A DNA stretch of 64,000 nucleotides. It comes from Alistipes sp. Zagget8. GTDB taxonomy: Bacteria > Bacteroidota > Bacteroidia > Bacteroidales > Rikenellaceae. The position numbers and the translations under genes are program-made. Positions 26,376 through 33,894 of the stretch are shown piece after piece (within the stretch, counting starts at the first letter, position 1; every line of letters begins with the position of its first letter). Below the pieces are notes generated by a model. The model saw nothing but the letters and a program-made list of their open reading frames with translations, was not told the DNA's origin and searched no databases. The stretch lies in the NCBI GenBank assembly GCA_001941065.1, contig MSHJ01000013.1, positions 124,001-188,000 on the forward strand, given 5' to 3'.

Positions 26376-26954
26376 TTACCGTAACAATCCGGCCTCGTAA
26401 TAAATGACGATCTGCTCGATCATTTTGTCTTCGCCGTCCTTGTCGTACTGCGATTTGAGGTCCTGTCCGAAGATTTTCGAGATGCCCTGCCAGAATCCCG
26501 CCACGAAGCCGCCCCGGAACTCTTTCAGCACCTCGTAGGCCGTGTATTCCGTTTCGCGGTCGATGAGTTTCAGCAGCACCCGGCCCTGCGTGCGGGTCAT
26601 GCGTTTCAGCACGGGGGTGTATTCGTCCTTGATTTCGTGGTAAACCTGCTTGATATACTCTTTCTGGGCCTTTTTGGTCGGCAGGCGGGTCAGCTCCTCC
26701 TCCATCGTCGCCATCTTGGCCCGGGCGATTTTGGCAATGGGGTAGACCTTCTTCACGGCGTCCACCAGCCGGCGGTAACGCCTGAGGTCCACCGGACGGC
26801 TGAAGACGTAGACCGGCAGGACGTGGACCAGCGGAATCGAATCGCCCTTCTCGACCGCCCATTCCTGATGCCAGAAGCCGCGTCCGCCCTGCGCCTGCGC
26901 TTCGGAAAGCGCGGCGGCAAGCATAACAGCGAGCAGGATGAGCCATTTTTTCAT
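26376..26954 (-). CDS. DUF4294 family secreted protein
   Basis: A 192-residue protein with a signal peptide (to about residue 22) and the Bacteroidota-only DUF4294 core: VYVFSRP, RRLVDAVKKVYPIAKIA, MTRTQGRVLLKLIDRETEYTAYEVLKE and FWQGISKIFG, in the family order. The function of the family is not established. It is short, highly charged and probably periplasmic. It is divergent from a thioesterase gene, and the two share an overlapping promoter palindrome at 26972-26990. Confidence 0.88.
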   Translation of the reverse strand: MKKWLILLAVMLAAALSEAQAQGGRGFWHQEWAVEKGDSIPLVHVLPVYVFSRPVDLRRYRRLVDAVKKVYPIAKIARAKMATMEEELTRLPTKKAQKEYIKQVYHEIKDEYTPVLKRMTRTQGRVLLKLIDRETEYTAYEVLKEFRGGFVAGFWQGISKIFGQDLKSQYDKDGEDKMIEQIVIYYEAGLLR

Positions 26955-26971
26955 TGTCGGCGGAAAAATCG

Positions 26972-26990
26972 TACCTTTGCGACAAAGGTA
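26972..26990. promoter_or_regulatory. Overlapping divergent promoter palindrome
   Basis: TACCTTTG at 26972-26979 (plus) and its exact inverted copy at 26983-26990 (minus) give back-to-back -7 boxes separated by three bases, serving the thioesterase (start 27030) and the DUF4294 gene (start 26954). Polymerase cannot occupy both at once. Confidence 0.6.
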
Positions 26991-27029
26991 ATTATTTATC
27001 GCAATAACGAAATCCGTAAAACGATTATT

Positions 27030-27404
27030 ATGCTTGAAAAAGGACTTTTCGCCCGCAGCGAGACCGTTGTCGCTGCCGGCAATACGGCCGCTGCGATGGG
27101 TTCGGGCGACCTCGGGGTTTTCGCCACGCCCGCCATGGTGGCGCTGATGGAGAACGCGGCAATGACGGCCGTGGCTTCCGAACTGCCCGAAGGCTCGACC
27201 ACCGTCGGCGCCGAGATGAACGTCACGCACATCAAACCCTCGGGACCGGGAGCCGAAATCACCGCCACGGCTGTGCTGACCGCGGTCGAGGGCCGCAAGC
27301 TGACCTTCAACGTCGGGGCCCGCGATGCCGAAGGGATGATCGGCGAGGGCGTCCACATCCGCTACATCGTGGACCGCGCGAAGTTCATGGCCAAACTCGG
27401 CTGA
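27030..27404 (+). CDS. FlK-like hotdog thioesterase
   Basis: A 124-residue single-domain hotdog-fold protein resembling the fluoroacetyl-CoA thioesterase FlK. Thr33, Glu41 and His67 have exactly the spacing of the FlK catalytic residues Thr42, Glu50 and His76, in FATPAMVALMENAA and NVTHIKPSGPG. It most likely hydrolyses small acyl-CoA esters in the cytoplasm; there is no reason to infer fluoroacetate as the substrate. The VanW-like gene starts 2 bases after its stop with GTG, so the two are coupled. Confidence 0.85.
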   Translation: MLEKGLFARSETVVAAGNTAAAMGSGDLGVFATPAMVALMENAAMTAVASELPEGSTTVGAEMNVTHIKPSGPGAEITATAVLTAVEGRKLTFNVGARDAEGMIGEGVHIRYIVDRAKFMAKLG

Positions 27405-27406
27405 CC

Positions 27407-28234
27407 GTGGAGCAGTCCACGCCCCGGCCGCTGAAACGTTCGCGGCTGCGCCTTTGGTGCGGGCGCCTCTGGTACACGTTCCTGCGCTACGGAACGTGGT
27501 ATTTCGGCGGACTGCGCTTCGCCCGCAAAGCCTCGGCCCCGGGATGTCCCTACCTGCATTTCCGCCACCGGACACCGCTCCTGCGCAAACTGAAGGACGT
27601 GGACATGCAGTACCAGTATAACAAGATCACCAATCTCCGGCTGGCCGCCGCACGTCTCGACGGCGTGGTCCTGCACCCCGGCGAAACGTTCAGCTACTGG
27701 CGGCTGATCGGGCGTCCGACGCGCCGCAAGGGCTATCTCGACGGTATCGTCCTCTTCTGCGGCACGTTCCGTCCGGGAGTCGGCGGAGGCTTGTGCCAGT
27801 TGTCGAACCTGATTTTCTGGATGACGCTCCACACCCCTTTGACCGTCGTGGAACGCTACCGCCACTCCTACGACGTCTTTCCCGACAGCGGCCGCACGCA
27901 GCCCTTCGGCAGCGGCGCCACGTGTGTCTATCCCTACCGCGACCTGATGATTCGCAACGACACGCAGACCACCTTCCGGCTGCACGTCACCGTGGGCGAG
28001 GAGTGTCTCGAAGGGGAGTGGCGGGCCGACCGGCGTCCGGAGTTCGCCTACCGCGTCGTCGAGCGCGACCATTGCATGAAGAGCGAGTGGTGGGGCGGTT
28101 ACAGCCGCCACAACAAACTCTTCCGCGAGGTTTACGACACCGAAGGCCGTTGCGTCGACGTGCAGTACATTACGCGCAACGACGCGCTGATGATGTATTC
28201 GCCGTTCCTGTCCGAAACGACCGGAAAGCCGTGA
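27407..28234 (+). CDS. VanW family protein
   Basis: A 275-residue protein with the VanW domain. LDGVVLHPGETFSYWRLIG, then GVGGGLCQLSNLIFW, and RHSYDVFPDSGRTQPFGSGAT are the conserved steps of the family. VanW is accessory in glycopeptide-resistance clusters and widespread in genomes with no such role; its biochemical activity is unknown. No signal peptide or membrane segment is evident. The start is GTG at 27407, directly after the thioesterase stop; there is no ATG before residue 67. A terminator hairpin follows. Confidence 0.9.
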   Translation: MEQSTPRPLKRSRLRLWCGRLWYTFLRYGTWYFGGLRFARKASAPGCPYLHFRHRTPLLRKLKDVDMQYQYNKITNLRLAAARLDGVVLHPGETFSYWRLIGRPTRRKGYLDGIVLFCGTFRPGVGGGLCQLSNLIFWMTLHTPLTVVERYRHSYDVFPDSGRTQPFGSGATCVYPYRDLMIRNDTQTTFRLHVTVGEECLEGEWRADRRPEFAYRVVERDHCMKSEWWGGYSRHNKLFREVYDTEGRCVDVQYITRNDALMMYSPFLSETTGKP

Positions 28235-28239
28235 AACGA

Positions 28240-28265
28240 AGAAGCGGAGCCGCAGCCCCGCTTCT
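28240..28265. terminator. Terminator between vanW-like gene and nhaD
   Basis: An 8-bp stem (28240-28247 with 28258-28265) is followed by TTTTG and lies 5 bases after the VanW-like stop. It also precedes the convergent nhaD end. Confidence 0.7.
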
Positions 28266-28271
28266 TTTGTC

Positions 28272-29618
28272 TTAAAGCCCGACGATCATGTGTTCGAGCC
28301 AGATCACCGCGATTCCCGCCAGATAGCCCGCCAGGGCCAGCAGCGTGATCCGTTTGAGATACCAGCCGAAGTTGATTTTTTCGAGCCCCATCGCCACGAC
28401 GCCTGCCGCCGAACCGATAATCAGCAGGCTTCCGCCCACACCGGCGCAGTAGGTCAGCAGGTGCCAGAACAGTCCGTCCTGCACGAAATTCTGCGCGAAG
28501 GCCGGATCGACGCTCGCGGCCGCCGCTGCGGCGTCGGCCACGGGGTACATGCCCATGCAGGCGGCCACCAGCGGCACGTTATCCACCACCGACGAAAGCA
28601 GGCCGATGGCCCCCGCGATGGTGAAGACCTCGTGCACGGTCTTGTCCAGCCAGTCGGCCATGTCGGTCAGCACGCCGCCGGTCTGGAGTGCGCCCACCGC
28701 CATCAGGATGCCGAGGAAGAAGAGGATCGTCGGCATGTCGATGTGTTTCAGCACCTTCGCCACGCGCGGCTGGATCGACTCCTCCATGTTGCGGATGCTG
28801 CGTTTGCGGTCGTAGATGATCTCGGTCAGTATCCACATGAATCCCAGCGACACCATCATGCCCATGTAGGGCGGCAGTCCGGTGAGACTCTTGAAGACCG
28901 GCACGAACAGCAGGCTCAGCACGCCCACGATGAGGATGAATTTGCGCAGGCGCGGCCCGATGCACTCGGGGCATCCCGTTGCGAGGGCTTTGGCGCTGAC
29001 CGCCGCCGCGGGTCTGTCGGCGACGTAGCGGCTGGCGATGGCCGTGGGGATGATGACCGAGACCAGGCAGGGCAGGAAGAGGTTGACGATGAGGTTTCCG
29101 GCCGTGACGTTGCCGCGCATCCACAGCATGATGGTCGTCACGTCGCCGATGGGCGACCAGGCGCCGCCGCTGTTGGCCGCGATGACGATCACGCTGGCGA
29201 ATATCCACCGCTCCTTTTTGTTGGCGATCAGCCTCCGCAGCAGCATGACCATGATGATCGTGGTGGTCATGTTGTCCAGCGCGGCCGACATGAAGAAGGT
29301 GATGATTGCTAACAGCCACATCAGTTTGCGCTTGTTGCGCGTGGTGATGTGGTCGGTGATGACGCCGAATCCCCCGTAGCTGTCGATCAGGTCCACGATG
29401 GTCATGGCGCCGATCAGGAAGACCAGTATTTCGCAGGTGTCGCCCAGCTGATCGACCAGTTCGTGCTGGATTTTGGGGTCGTTGCCCAGCAGGCTGAAGA
29501 CGGTCCAGATCGCTCCCGCCATCAGCAGGGCCACGGCCGATTTGTCGATTTTCGTCTTGTGCTCGAGCGCGATGAACAGATAGCCCACCACGAAGAGCAG
29601 AATCATTGTCGTTATCAT
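28272..29618 (-). CDS. nhaD: NhaD-type sodium/proton antiporter
   Basis: A 448-residue inner-membrane protein of the ion transporter superfamily with about eleven to twelve membrane segments. SAALDNMTTTIIMVMLLRRL and ANSGGAWSPIGDVTTIMLW are the paired NhaD signature regions with intramembrane acidic residues, and LLSSVVDNVPLVAACMGMY is the second-half counterpart. It exports Na+ or Li+ for protons and supports pH and salt balance. It is transcribed alone from TAACTTTG 29 bases upstream, divergent from tRNA-Gln. Confidence 0.93.
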   Translation of the reverse strand: MITTMILLFVVGYLFIALEHKTKIDKSAVALLMAGAIWTVFSLLGNDPKIQHELVDQLGDTCEILVFLIGAMTIVDLIDSYGGFGVITDHITTRNKRKLMWLLAIITFFMSAALDNMTTTIIMVMLLRRLIANKKERWIFASVIVIAANSGGAWSPIGDVTTIMLWMRGNVTAGNLIVNLFLPCLVSVIIPTAIASRYVADRPAAAVSAKALATGCPECIGPRLRKFILIVGVLSLLFVPVFKSLTGLPPYMGMMVSLGFMWILTEIIYDRKRSIRNMEESIQPRVAKVLKHIDMPTILFFLGILMAVGALQTGGVLTDMADWLDKTVHEVFTIAGAIGLLSSVVDNVPLVAACMGMYPVADAAAAAASVDPAFAQNFVQDGLFWHLLTYCAGVGGSLLIIGSAAGVVAMGLEKINFGWYLKRITLLALAGYLAGIAVIWLEHMIVGL

Positions 29619-29646
29619 TAGCTGATCGTTAAAAGTCCGTTGCCTG

Positions 29647-29654
29647 CAAAGTTA
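29647..29654 (-). promoter_or_regulatory. Promoter -7 box of nhaD
   Basis: Minus-strand TAACTTTG fits TAnnTTTG and sits 29 bases before the nhaD start. Confidence 0.5.
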
Positions 29655-29705
29655 GCAAATTGCCCGGTGTTCCAGTTGTCGAAAAGGGCATTTTTTAAGG
29701 TGCGG

Positions 29706-29736
29706 ATTGGATTTTGGGATTTTTTATATATCTTTG
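29706..29736 (+). promoter_or_regulatory. Promoter of tRNA-Gln
   Basis: ATTG at 29706-29709, a 19-base gap, then TATCTTTG at 29729-29736. The predicted start is near 29743, about 16 bases before the mature tRNA. Confidence 0.6.
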
Positions 29737-29758
29737 TCACCGCTTTCGAGCGAATGTT

Positions 29759-29829
29759 TGAGCTGTGGTGTAATGGTAACACAGCAGATTTTGGTTCTGT
29801 CGTTCTGGGTTCGAATCCCGGCAGCTCAA
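29759..29829 (+). tRNA. tRNA-Gln (anticodon TTG)
   Basis: The acceptor stem 29759-29765 pairs perfectly with 29822-29828, with discriminator A at 29829. The D arm (GTGT/CACA), an anticodon stem around loop TTTTGGT with anticodon TTG, and a T arm with TTCGAAT are all present. CCA is not encoded. It reads CAA/CAG codons. Confidence 0.95.
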
Positions 29830-29880
29830 CGACCGCAGCAGCAATAGACGCTGTGGCAAAGGCCGCAAGGCCCAATGAAA

Positions 29881-29926
29881 AACAGATGCGATAGTGCGTT
29901 TACGCAAACTGTCGCATCTGTTTTTT
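29881..29926 (+). terminator. Terminator after tRNA-Gln
   Basis: A long hairpin (29881-29895 with 29908-29922, one G.U pair, plus an inner GCG/CGC) followed by T6 lies 51 bases downstream of the tRNA. The rest of 29927-30038 shows no gene, only a weaker inverted repeat around 29989-30014. Confidence 0.75.
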
Positions 29927-30038
29927 GTTGTCTCTCCAGAGGAGAGGTTTGACACAGGGTTATTGCGCCACCGGTCGAAACGGCGCATGTTACGCCGTAG
30001 GCGTGCGCCGTAACAAAAATTCATTATATCCCGTCTTT

Positions 30039-30290
30039 TCAGCGTATCTTGCGGTGCGAGACCAGTGCGGCGATCCACAGCAGGACCACCGAGCCGATGA
30101 CGGCCGTGGCCAGGCTGCCCAGCGTGCCCACGGGCATCCATCCGAAAAACGAGAATATCCAGCCTCCCAGCACGCCGCCGATGAGTCCGACGATCAGGTT
30201 GACGAAGAGTCCCGAGCTGCCTCCCTTGACGATCAGGTTGGCGATCCACCCGGCCGCCAGGCCGAGGAGCAGATACCATAGAAAATACAT
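30039..30290 (-). CDS. GlsB/YeaQ/YmgE family small membrane protein
   Basis: An 83-residue, three-segment, glycine-rich membrane protein of the transglycosylase-associated family: LGLAAGWIANLIVKG, then NLIVGLIGGVLGGWIFSFFG, and a last segment ending SHRKIR. Members are stress-induced inner-membrane proteins with no proven enzyme activity. It stands apart from its neighbours, with no clear terminator between it and the tRNA region. Confidence 0.88.
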   Translation of the reverse strand: MYFLWYLLLGLAAGWIANLIVKGGSSGLFVNLIVGLIGGVLGGWIFSFFGWMPVGTLGSLATAVIGSVVLLWIAALVSHRKIR

Positions 30291-30342
30291 AGTCGTGCGT
30301 TTTAGAATGCACGACTGCCTGCAAAATCCGTTCCCGAACCGC

Positions 30343-30591
30343 TCATAACGCCTTTTTCAGCGCTTTTGCCAACTGATCGGGACACGACGTGCCCCGGCCC
30401 CGGCAGTCGATGCCTTCGAGGCGTGCCACGGCTTCCGCGGCCGTCATTCCCCGCACGAGCGCCGCAACGCCCTGCTGATTGCCGTGGCAGCCGCCCGTGA
30501 ACGCAACGCTGCGGACGACGCCGTCTTCCAGTTCTATTTCGATCTGCCGCGAGCAGGTTCCCTGGCAGTCGTGGGTTATCTTCCGTATCAT
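30343..30591 (-). CDS. TSCPD domain protein (TIGR03905-like)
   Basis: An 82-residue cytoplasmic protein with the features of the TIGR03905 small proteins: CQGTCSRQIEIELEDG at the N-terminus, GGCHGNQQGVAALVRG, and TSCPDQLAKAL at the end, which names the TSCPD motif also found at the C-terminus of some ribonucleotide reductases. Six cysteines suggest metal or redox chemistry. Function unknown. Confidence 0.88.
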   Translation of the reverse strand: MIRKITHDCQGTCSRQIEIELEDGVVRSVAFTGGCHGNQQGVAALVRGMTAAEAVARLEGIDCRGRGTSCPDQLAKALKKAL

Positions 30592-30614
30592 GGATTGTCG
30601 TGTGTCGAAAGAAA

Positions 30615-30648
30615 CACAAAGAGCCGCAACGTATTGCAGCTCTTTGTG
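30615..30648 (-). terminator. Terminator of yajC
   Basis: A 10-bp stem (30615-30624 with 30639-30648), extended inside by GCAA/TTGC, followed on the minus strand by TTTCTTTC. It lies 15 bases past the yajC stop. Confidence 0.7.
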
Positions 30649-30663
30649 ATATGTCGGTTGTCT

Positions 30664-30984
30664 CTACTGACGCTGGAGGTCCGAATTGTCGGCTACGACC
30701 ATGCTTTTGTCGATGCGCAGCGTCACGTTGCCGTCGACCTCAATCAGCAGGGTGGTCTCCTTGATCTCCTTCACCACACCGTAGATACCGCCGGCGGTGA
30801 TGATCTTGTCGCCCTTTTTCAGACCCTCGCGGAATGCCTGCATCTGCTTGCGGCGCTTGGCCTCGGGACGCCACATGAAGAGCCAGAGAACCAGCACCAT
30901 GAGGCCGATCATAATGATGAAACTGTACTGCTGCATGAAACCCGGCTGGGGCTCGATGGGAGCTCCCTGAAGGAAATTGATCAT
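30664..30984 (-). CDS. yajC: Preprotein translocase subunit YajC
   Basis: A 106-residue inner-membrane protein that joins SecD-SecF to the SecYEG channel. It has one membrane segment at about residues 20-42 (FIIMIGLMVLVLWLFMWRPE), then the conserved basic stretch RPEAKRRKQMQAF and LKKGDKIITAGGIYGVV. A TAACTTTG box sits 53 bases upstream, so it can be expressed apart from nusB and the DUF1573 gene, although all three lie in the same direction. Confidence 0.95.
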   Translation of the reverse strand: MINFLQGAPIEPQPGFMQQYSFIIMIGLMVLVLWLFMWRPEAKRRKQMQAFREGLKKGDKIITAGGIYGVVKEIKETTLLIEVDGNVTLRIDKSMVVADNSDLQRQ

Positions 30985-31037
30985 ATTCGTTTTCTGTTTT
31001 AATTAATAATTCTGCTTATTCTGAAGCCTTAACGCGA

Positions 31038-31045
31038 CAAAGTTA
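31038..31045 (-). promoter_or_regulatory. Promoter -7 box of yajC
   Basis: Minus-strand TAACTTTG matches TAnnTTTG in the gap between the DUF1573 gene and yajC, giving an untranslated leader of about 45 bases. Confidence 0.5.
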
Positions 31046-31071
31046 GAAAATATTGTCGAATAAACAAGGGT

Positions 31072-31485
31072 TTATTCCACATCGGCTTCGACGAAGAGCC
31101 GCAGGGGCTGCGAAGCGCCTGCCAGCGCGATGTCGAGGGTTTTGAGCTGCCAGCCCCATTCGCCGCGCGAATCGAAGGTGAGCGTCACCTGCCGGGCGTC
31201 TCCCGGTGCAATGGGCTGTGAATCAAATTCGAGCGTCGTGCATCCGCAGCTGCGCCGGTAGGAGGCGACGGCCACCGGACGGCTCGCATCGTTGGCCAGC
31301 CAGAGCCGCAGCTGGGCGATTTCGCCCGAGCCGAGGCGTCCGAAACGCACGGTGTCGGTGCCTCCCGTGGTGAGAATCGAATCCGTAAGCGCGATGATCC
31401 GGCCTTTGCGTTCGGTCGTGTTCGGCCGTGTGCCGCATGCCGCTGTCAGGACGGCCAGGGTGAGGATCGTGAGTGCTCGGATCAT
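31072..31485 (-). CDS. DUF1573-type lipoprotein
   Basis: A 137-residue lipoprotein (TAACG lipobox, Cys17). The body is an Ig-like DUF1573 domain with the usual SCGCT motif (residues 89-93 in YRRSCGCTTLEFDSQPIAPG) and VTLTFDSRGEWGW. The double cysteine is a family mark. Bacteroidota carry many such envelope proteins of unknown role, often near nusB and yajC. It follows nusB by 12 bases and is likely in the same transcript. Confidence 0.85.
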   Translation of the reverse strand: MIRALTILTLAVLTAACGTRPNTTERKGRIIALTDSILTTGGTDTVRFGRLGSGEIAQLRLWLANDASRPVAVASYRRSCGCTTLEFDSQPIAPGDARQVTLTFDSRGEWGWQLKTLDIALAGASQPLRLFVEADVE

Positions 31486-31497
31486 GCCGGGAAAGGG

Positions 31498-32433
31498 TCA
31501 GATCAGGCCGCGCCCCGCTTTTTTGATGCTTCCCTCGGCGGTCAGCGACTCGACGATCTTGTCCAGCACGCCGTTGATGAAGGTGCTGCTGCCCGGGGTG
31601 GAGTAGTATTTCGAGATTTCGATCCACTCGTCCAATGTCACCTTCACGGGGATCGACGGGAACGAGGTCAGCTCGGCCATCGCCGTGCCGATGATGAGGT
31701 TGTCCATGAAGACGATGCGTTCCACGTCCCAGTTCGAGGTGAATTTTTCGATGTAGTCCTGATAGGTCGAGTAGTTGACCAGCGACTTTTCGAACAGCGT
31801 CTTGACGAACGCCGGGTCCTCATCGCTCTTGAATTTCGGGGGAACCCGCAGTTCGGTGTGCGACACGCGCAGCCCCGACAGCGTGCGCAGGATCATCATG
31901 ACGATGTAGGGGAGGTCGTCGCTCCAGAGTATCGACATCTCTTCCAGAGCGTCGTCCAGCGCCTCGCAGTTCTGCAGCTCCTTGAAAAACTCCTCCAGGA
32001 GTTTCTTGTCCTCGTCGAACGGGCGTTCCTCGCGCTGCATGTATTCCTTGTAGTAGTCGCTTTCGGTGAGTTGCGTGTAGAGCGTGCGGATCAGTTCGGG
32101 GTATTTCGTCCAGCCCAGCTTGCGGGCGGCGACATAGTCGTTCACCGCGTCGCTGTTGGCGATGGTGCGGATGACGGCGTTGTCCACGAATTTGGTGTTG
32201 GGATTGAGGTCCTCGTGTGTCGGCAGTTTCTTCTGTTTGGCCAGTTCCTGACGCTGTTCGGCGTAGTGCGCGATCTCCACGGGGAGGATCAGTATCTGGA
32301 AATAGAGGTCGTAGGCCTTGTCTACGGACGCCATGAGCGTCTTTTCCGACGCGATCATGTTGTCGGCTCCCGACTTGAGGTGGGCGAACAGCGCCTTGAC
32401 GACCTTTATACGGAGTAATCTTCTGCTCAACAT
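31498..32433 (-). CDS. nusB: Transcription antitermination factor NusB, long Bacteroidota form
   Basis: A 311-residue protein, about twice the length of E. coli NusB. The N-terminal half is a Bacteroidota extension; the NusB fold lies in the C-terminal half, from about residue 190 (DPAFVKTLFEKSLVNYSTYQDYIEKFTSNWDVERI) to LDEWIEISKYYSTPGSSTFINGVLDKI, the conserved last helices. With NusE it binds boxA in rRNA leaders and keeps polymerase processive. A TACCTTTG promoter box lies 36 bases upstream. It heads a nusB-DUF1573 unit. Confidence 0.93.
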   Translation of the reverse strand: MLSRRLLRIKVVKALFAHLKSGADNMIASEKTLMASVDKAYDLYFQILILPVEIAHYAEQRQELAKQKKLPTHEDLNPNTKFVDNAVIRTIANSDAVNDYVAARKLGWTKYPELIRTLYTQLTESDYYKEYMQREERPFDEDKKLLEEFFKELQNCEALDDALEEMSILWSDDLPYIVMMILRTLSGLRVSHTELRVPPKFKSDEDPAFVKTLFEKSLVNYSTYQDYIEKFTSNWDVERIVFMDNLIIGTAMAELTSFPSIPVKVTLDEWIEISKYYSTPGSSTFINGVLDKIVESLTAEGSIKKAGRGLI

Positions 32434-32468
32434 ATTTTTTAGAACGATTGGAACGGTTTTAACGGCGG

Positions 32469-32476
32469 CAAAGGTA
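32469..32476 (-). promoter_or_regulatory. Promoter -7 box of nusB
   Basis: Minus-strand TACCTTTG, 36 bases before the nusB ATG. It abuts the AT-rich inverted repeat beginning at 32489. Confidence 0.55.
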
Positions 32477-32488
32477 ATGAAAATTCAA

Positions 32489-32597
32489 AATTCAAAATTC
32501 ATAATTCACAATTATTTTTGGCGTGTTCACCATAAAACGGCTATTCTGGCGTTTTCTCGATTTTTAATTGTGAATTGTGAATTATGAATTTTGAATT
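32489..32597. repeat. AT-rich inverted repeat, 25-bp perfect arms
   Basis: 32489-32513 and 32573-32597 are exact reverse complements, built from the word AATTC with 3-base fillers, around a 59-base GC-mixed middle. It fills the gap between the nusB promoter and the FAD enzyme gene. A related AATTC-word stretch stands at 54991-55027. Confidence 0.85.
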
Positions 32598-32602
32598 CTT
32601 CT

Positions 32603-32610
32603 TATCTTTG
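32603..32610 (+). promoter_or_regulatory. Promoter -7 box of the FAD enzyme gene
   Basis: TATCTTTG lies only 8 bases before the ATG at 32618. Initiation at the usual distance would give a leaderless mRNA or a very short leader before the second ATG at 32627. Confidence 0.5.
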
Positions 32611-32617
32611 CACCCGT

Positions 32618-33889
32618 ATGGAACAAATGGAAGAAAAACAGCCGTATGACGTGATCGTCGTCGGGGCGGGGGCTGCGGGCATGATGGCCGCGGGCACCGC
32701 GGCACGCAACGGACTCCGGGTGCTGCTGATCGAAAAGATGGAGAAATCGGGCCGCAAGGTCCGCATCACCGGCAAGGGGCGCTGCAACGTCACCAACGCC
32801 CGTCCTGCCGAGGAGTTTGCGGGGCAGGTGCGCACCAATGCCGACTTTTTCGCGCAGGCGTTCGCCGAGTTCAACAACCGTGCGGCGATCAAATTTTTCG
32901 AACGGGCGGGCGTGAAGCTCGACATCGAGCGCGGCGAACGGGTCTTCCCCAAGAGCGGCAAGGCGTGGGACATCGCCAACGCCCTGTTGGAATACTGCTT
33001 CGAAAACGGCGTCAAAATCATCTACGACACGCGCGTTACGGAGATCATGACCCTCGGGAACAAGGTCTTCGGCGTGAAATATATCAACAAGCGGGGCTTC
33101 GAACGCAAGGAGGAGTGTGCGCAGGTGATCCTCGCCACGGGCGGCGTGTCCTATCCCGCCACGGGATCGACGGGCGACGGCTATGCGTTCGCCGCCGACC
33201 TGGGCCACACGATCGAACCGCTGCGTCCGTCGCTGACGCCGCTCGTGACGTCGCACCCCCAGATTCAATACCTCGACAAGGTTTTGCTGCGCAACGTGCG
33301 TGCGACGCTGTACATAGACAATGAACCCGTGCGCGAGGAGTTCGGCGAGATCGGCTTTTCGGACCGCGGTATCGACGGTGCCGTGGCGCTGCGCATGAGC
33401 CGCGACGCGGTGGACGCCCTGATCGACGGCAAACGGGTGAAGCTGGTTCTCGACCTGAAACCCGCGCTGAGCGAAGAGGTCCTGCGCGAACGCATCGCCC
33501 GCGAACTGGCCGAACTGGAGCCTACGGAGTTCTTCGGCGAACTGCTGCGCAAGCTGGTTCCCAAGCCGCTGGTGATGCCGCTGGCGCAGGAGATGGACAT
33601 CCATTCGAAAAGCTATGTCAGCAAGATTTCCGAGGATCAGATCACGCGCCTGGTGCGGACGCTCAAGGGGCTGACTTTCCCGATTACGGACTATGCGCCG
33701 TTCGAATACGCCATCACGACGGCCGGCGGCGTGAACTGCGAAGAGGTGAACCCCTATACGATGGAATCGCTGAAGGTCCGGGGGCTGTATTTCGCCGGCG
33801 AAGTGCTCGACCTCGACGCCAACACGGGCGGCTACAACCTCCAGATCGCCTTTTCGACGGGGCGCCTGGCCGGGATGCTTAAAAAATAG
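32618..33889 (+). CDS. HI0933/YhiN-family FAD-dependent oxidoreductase
   Basis: A 423-residue flavoprotein. YDVIVVGAGAAGMMAAGTAA near the start is the Rossmann GxGxxG FAD site, and GRKVRITGKGRCNVTNA is the family signature. VILATGGVSYPATGSTGDGYAFA is the second dinucleotide motif, and the C-terminal AGEVLDLDANTGGYNLQIAFSTG completes the FAD fold. Databases often call such proteins aminoacetone oxidase or BaiN-like; the true substrate is not established. Start choice lies between 32618 and 32627, because the promoter box ends at 32610. The next two genes follow with a 5-base gap and a 4-base overlap, giving one transcript. Confidence 0.9.
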   Translation: MEQMEEKQPYDVIVVGAGAAGMMAAGTAARNGLRVLLIEKMEKSGRKVRITGKGRCNVTNARPAEEFAGQVRTNADFFAQAFAEFNNRAAIKFFERAGVKLDIERGERVFPKSGKAWDIANALLEYCFENGVKIIYDTRVTEIMTLGNKVFGVKYINKRGFERKEECAQVILATGGVSYPATGSTGDGYAFAADLGHTIEPLRPSLTPLVTSHPQIQYLDKVLLRNVRATLYIDNEPVREEFGEIGFSDRGIDGAVALRMSRDAVDALIDGKRVKLVLDLKPALSEEVLRERIARELAELEPTEFFGELLRKLVPKPLVMPLAQEMDIHSKSYVSKISEDQITRLVRTLKGLTFPITDYAPFEYAITTAGGVNCEEVNPYTMESLKVRGLYFAGEVLDLDANTGGYNLQIAFSTGRLAGMLKK

Positions 33890-33894
33890 AGACG

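Noticed and set aside
27030..27404. A specific fluoroacetate-resistance role for the FlK-like thioesterase
   Set aside because: The triad spacing matches FlK, but the fold and triad are shared by general acyl-CoA thioesterases and no fluorometabolite genes are nearby.
29989..30014. Second terminator after tRNA-Gln
   Set aside because: The inverted repeat has a mismatch in the stem and no T-run in the correct place for either strand.
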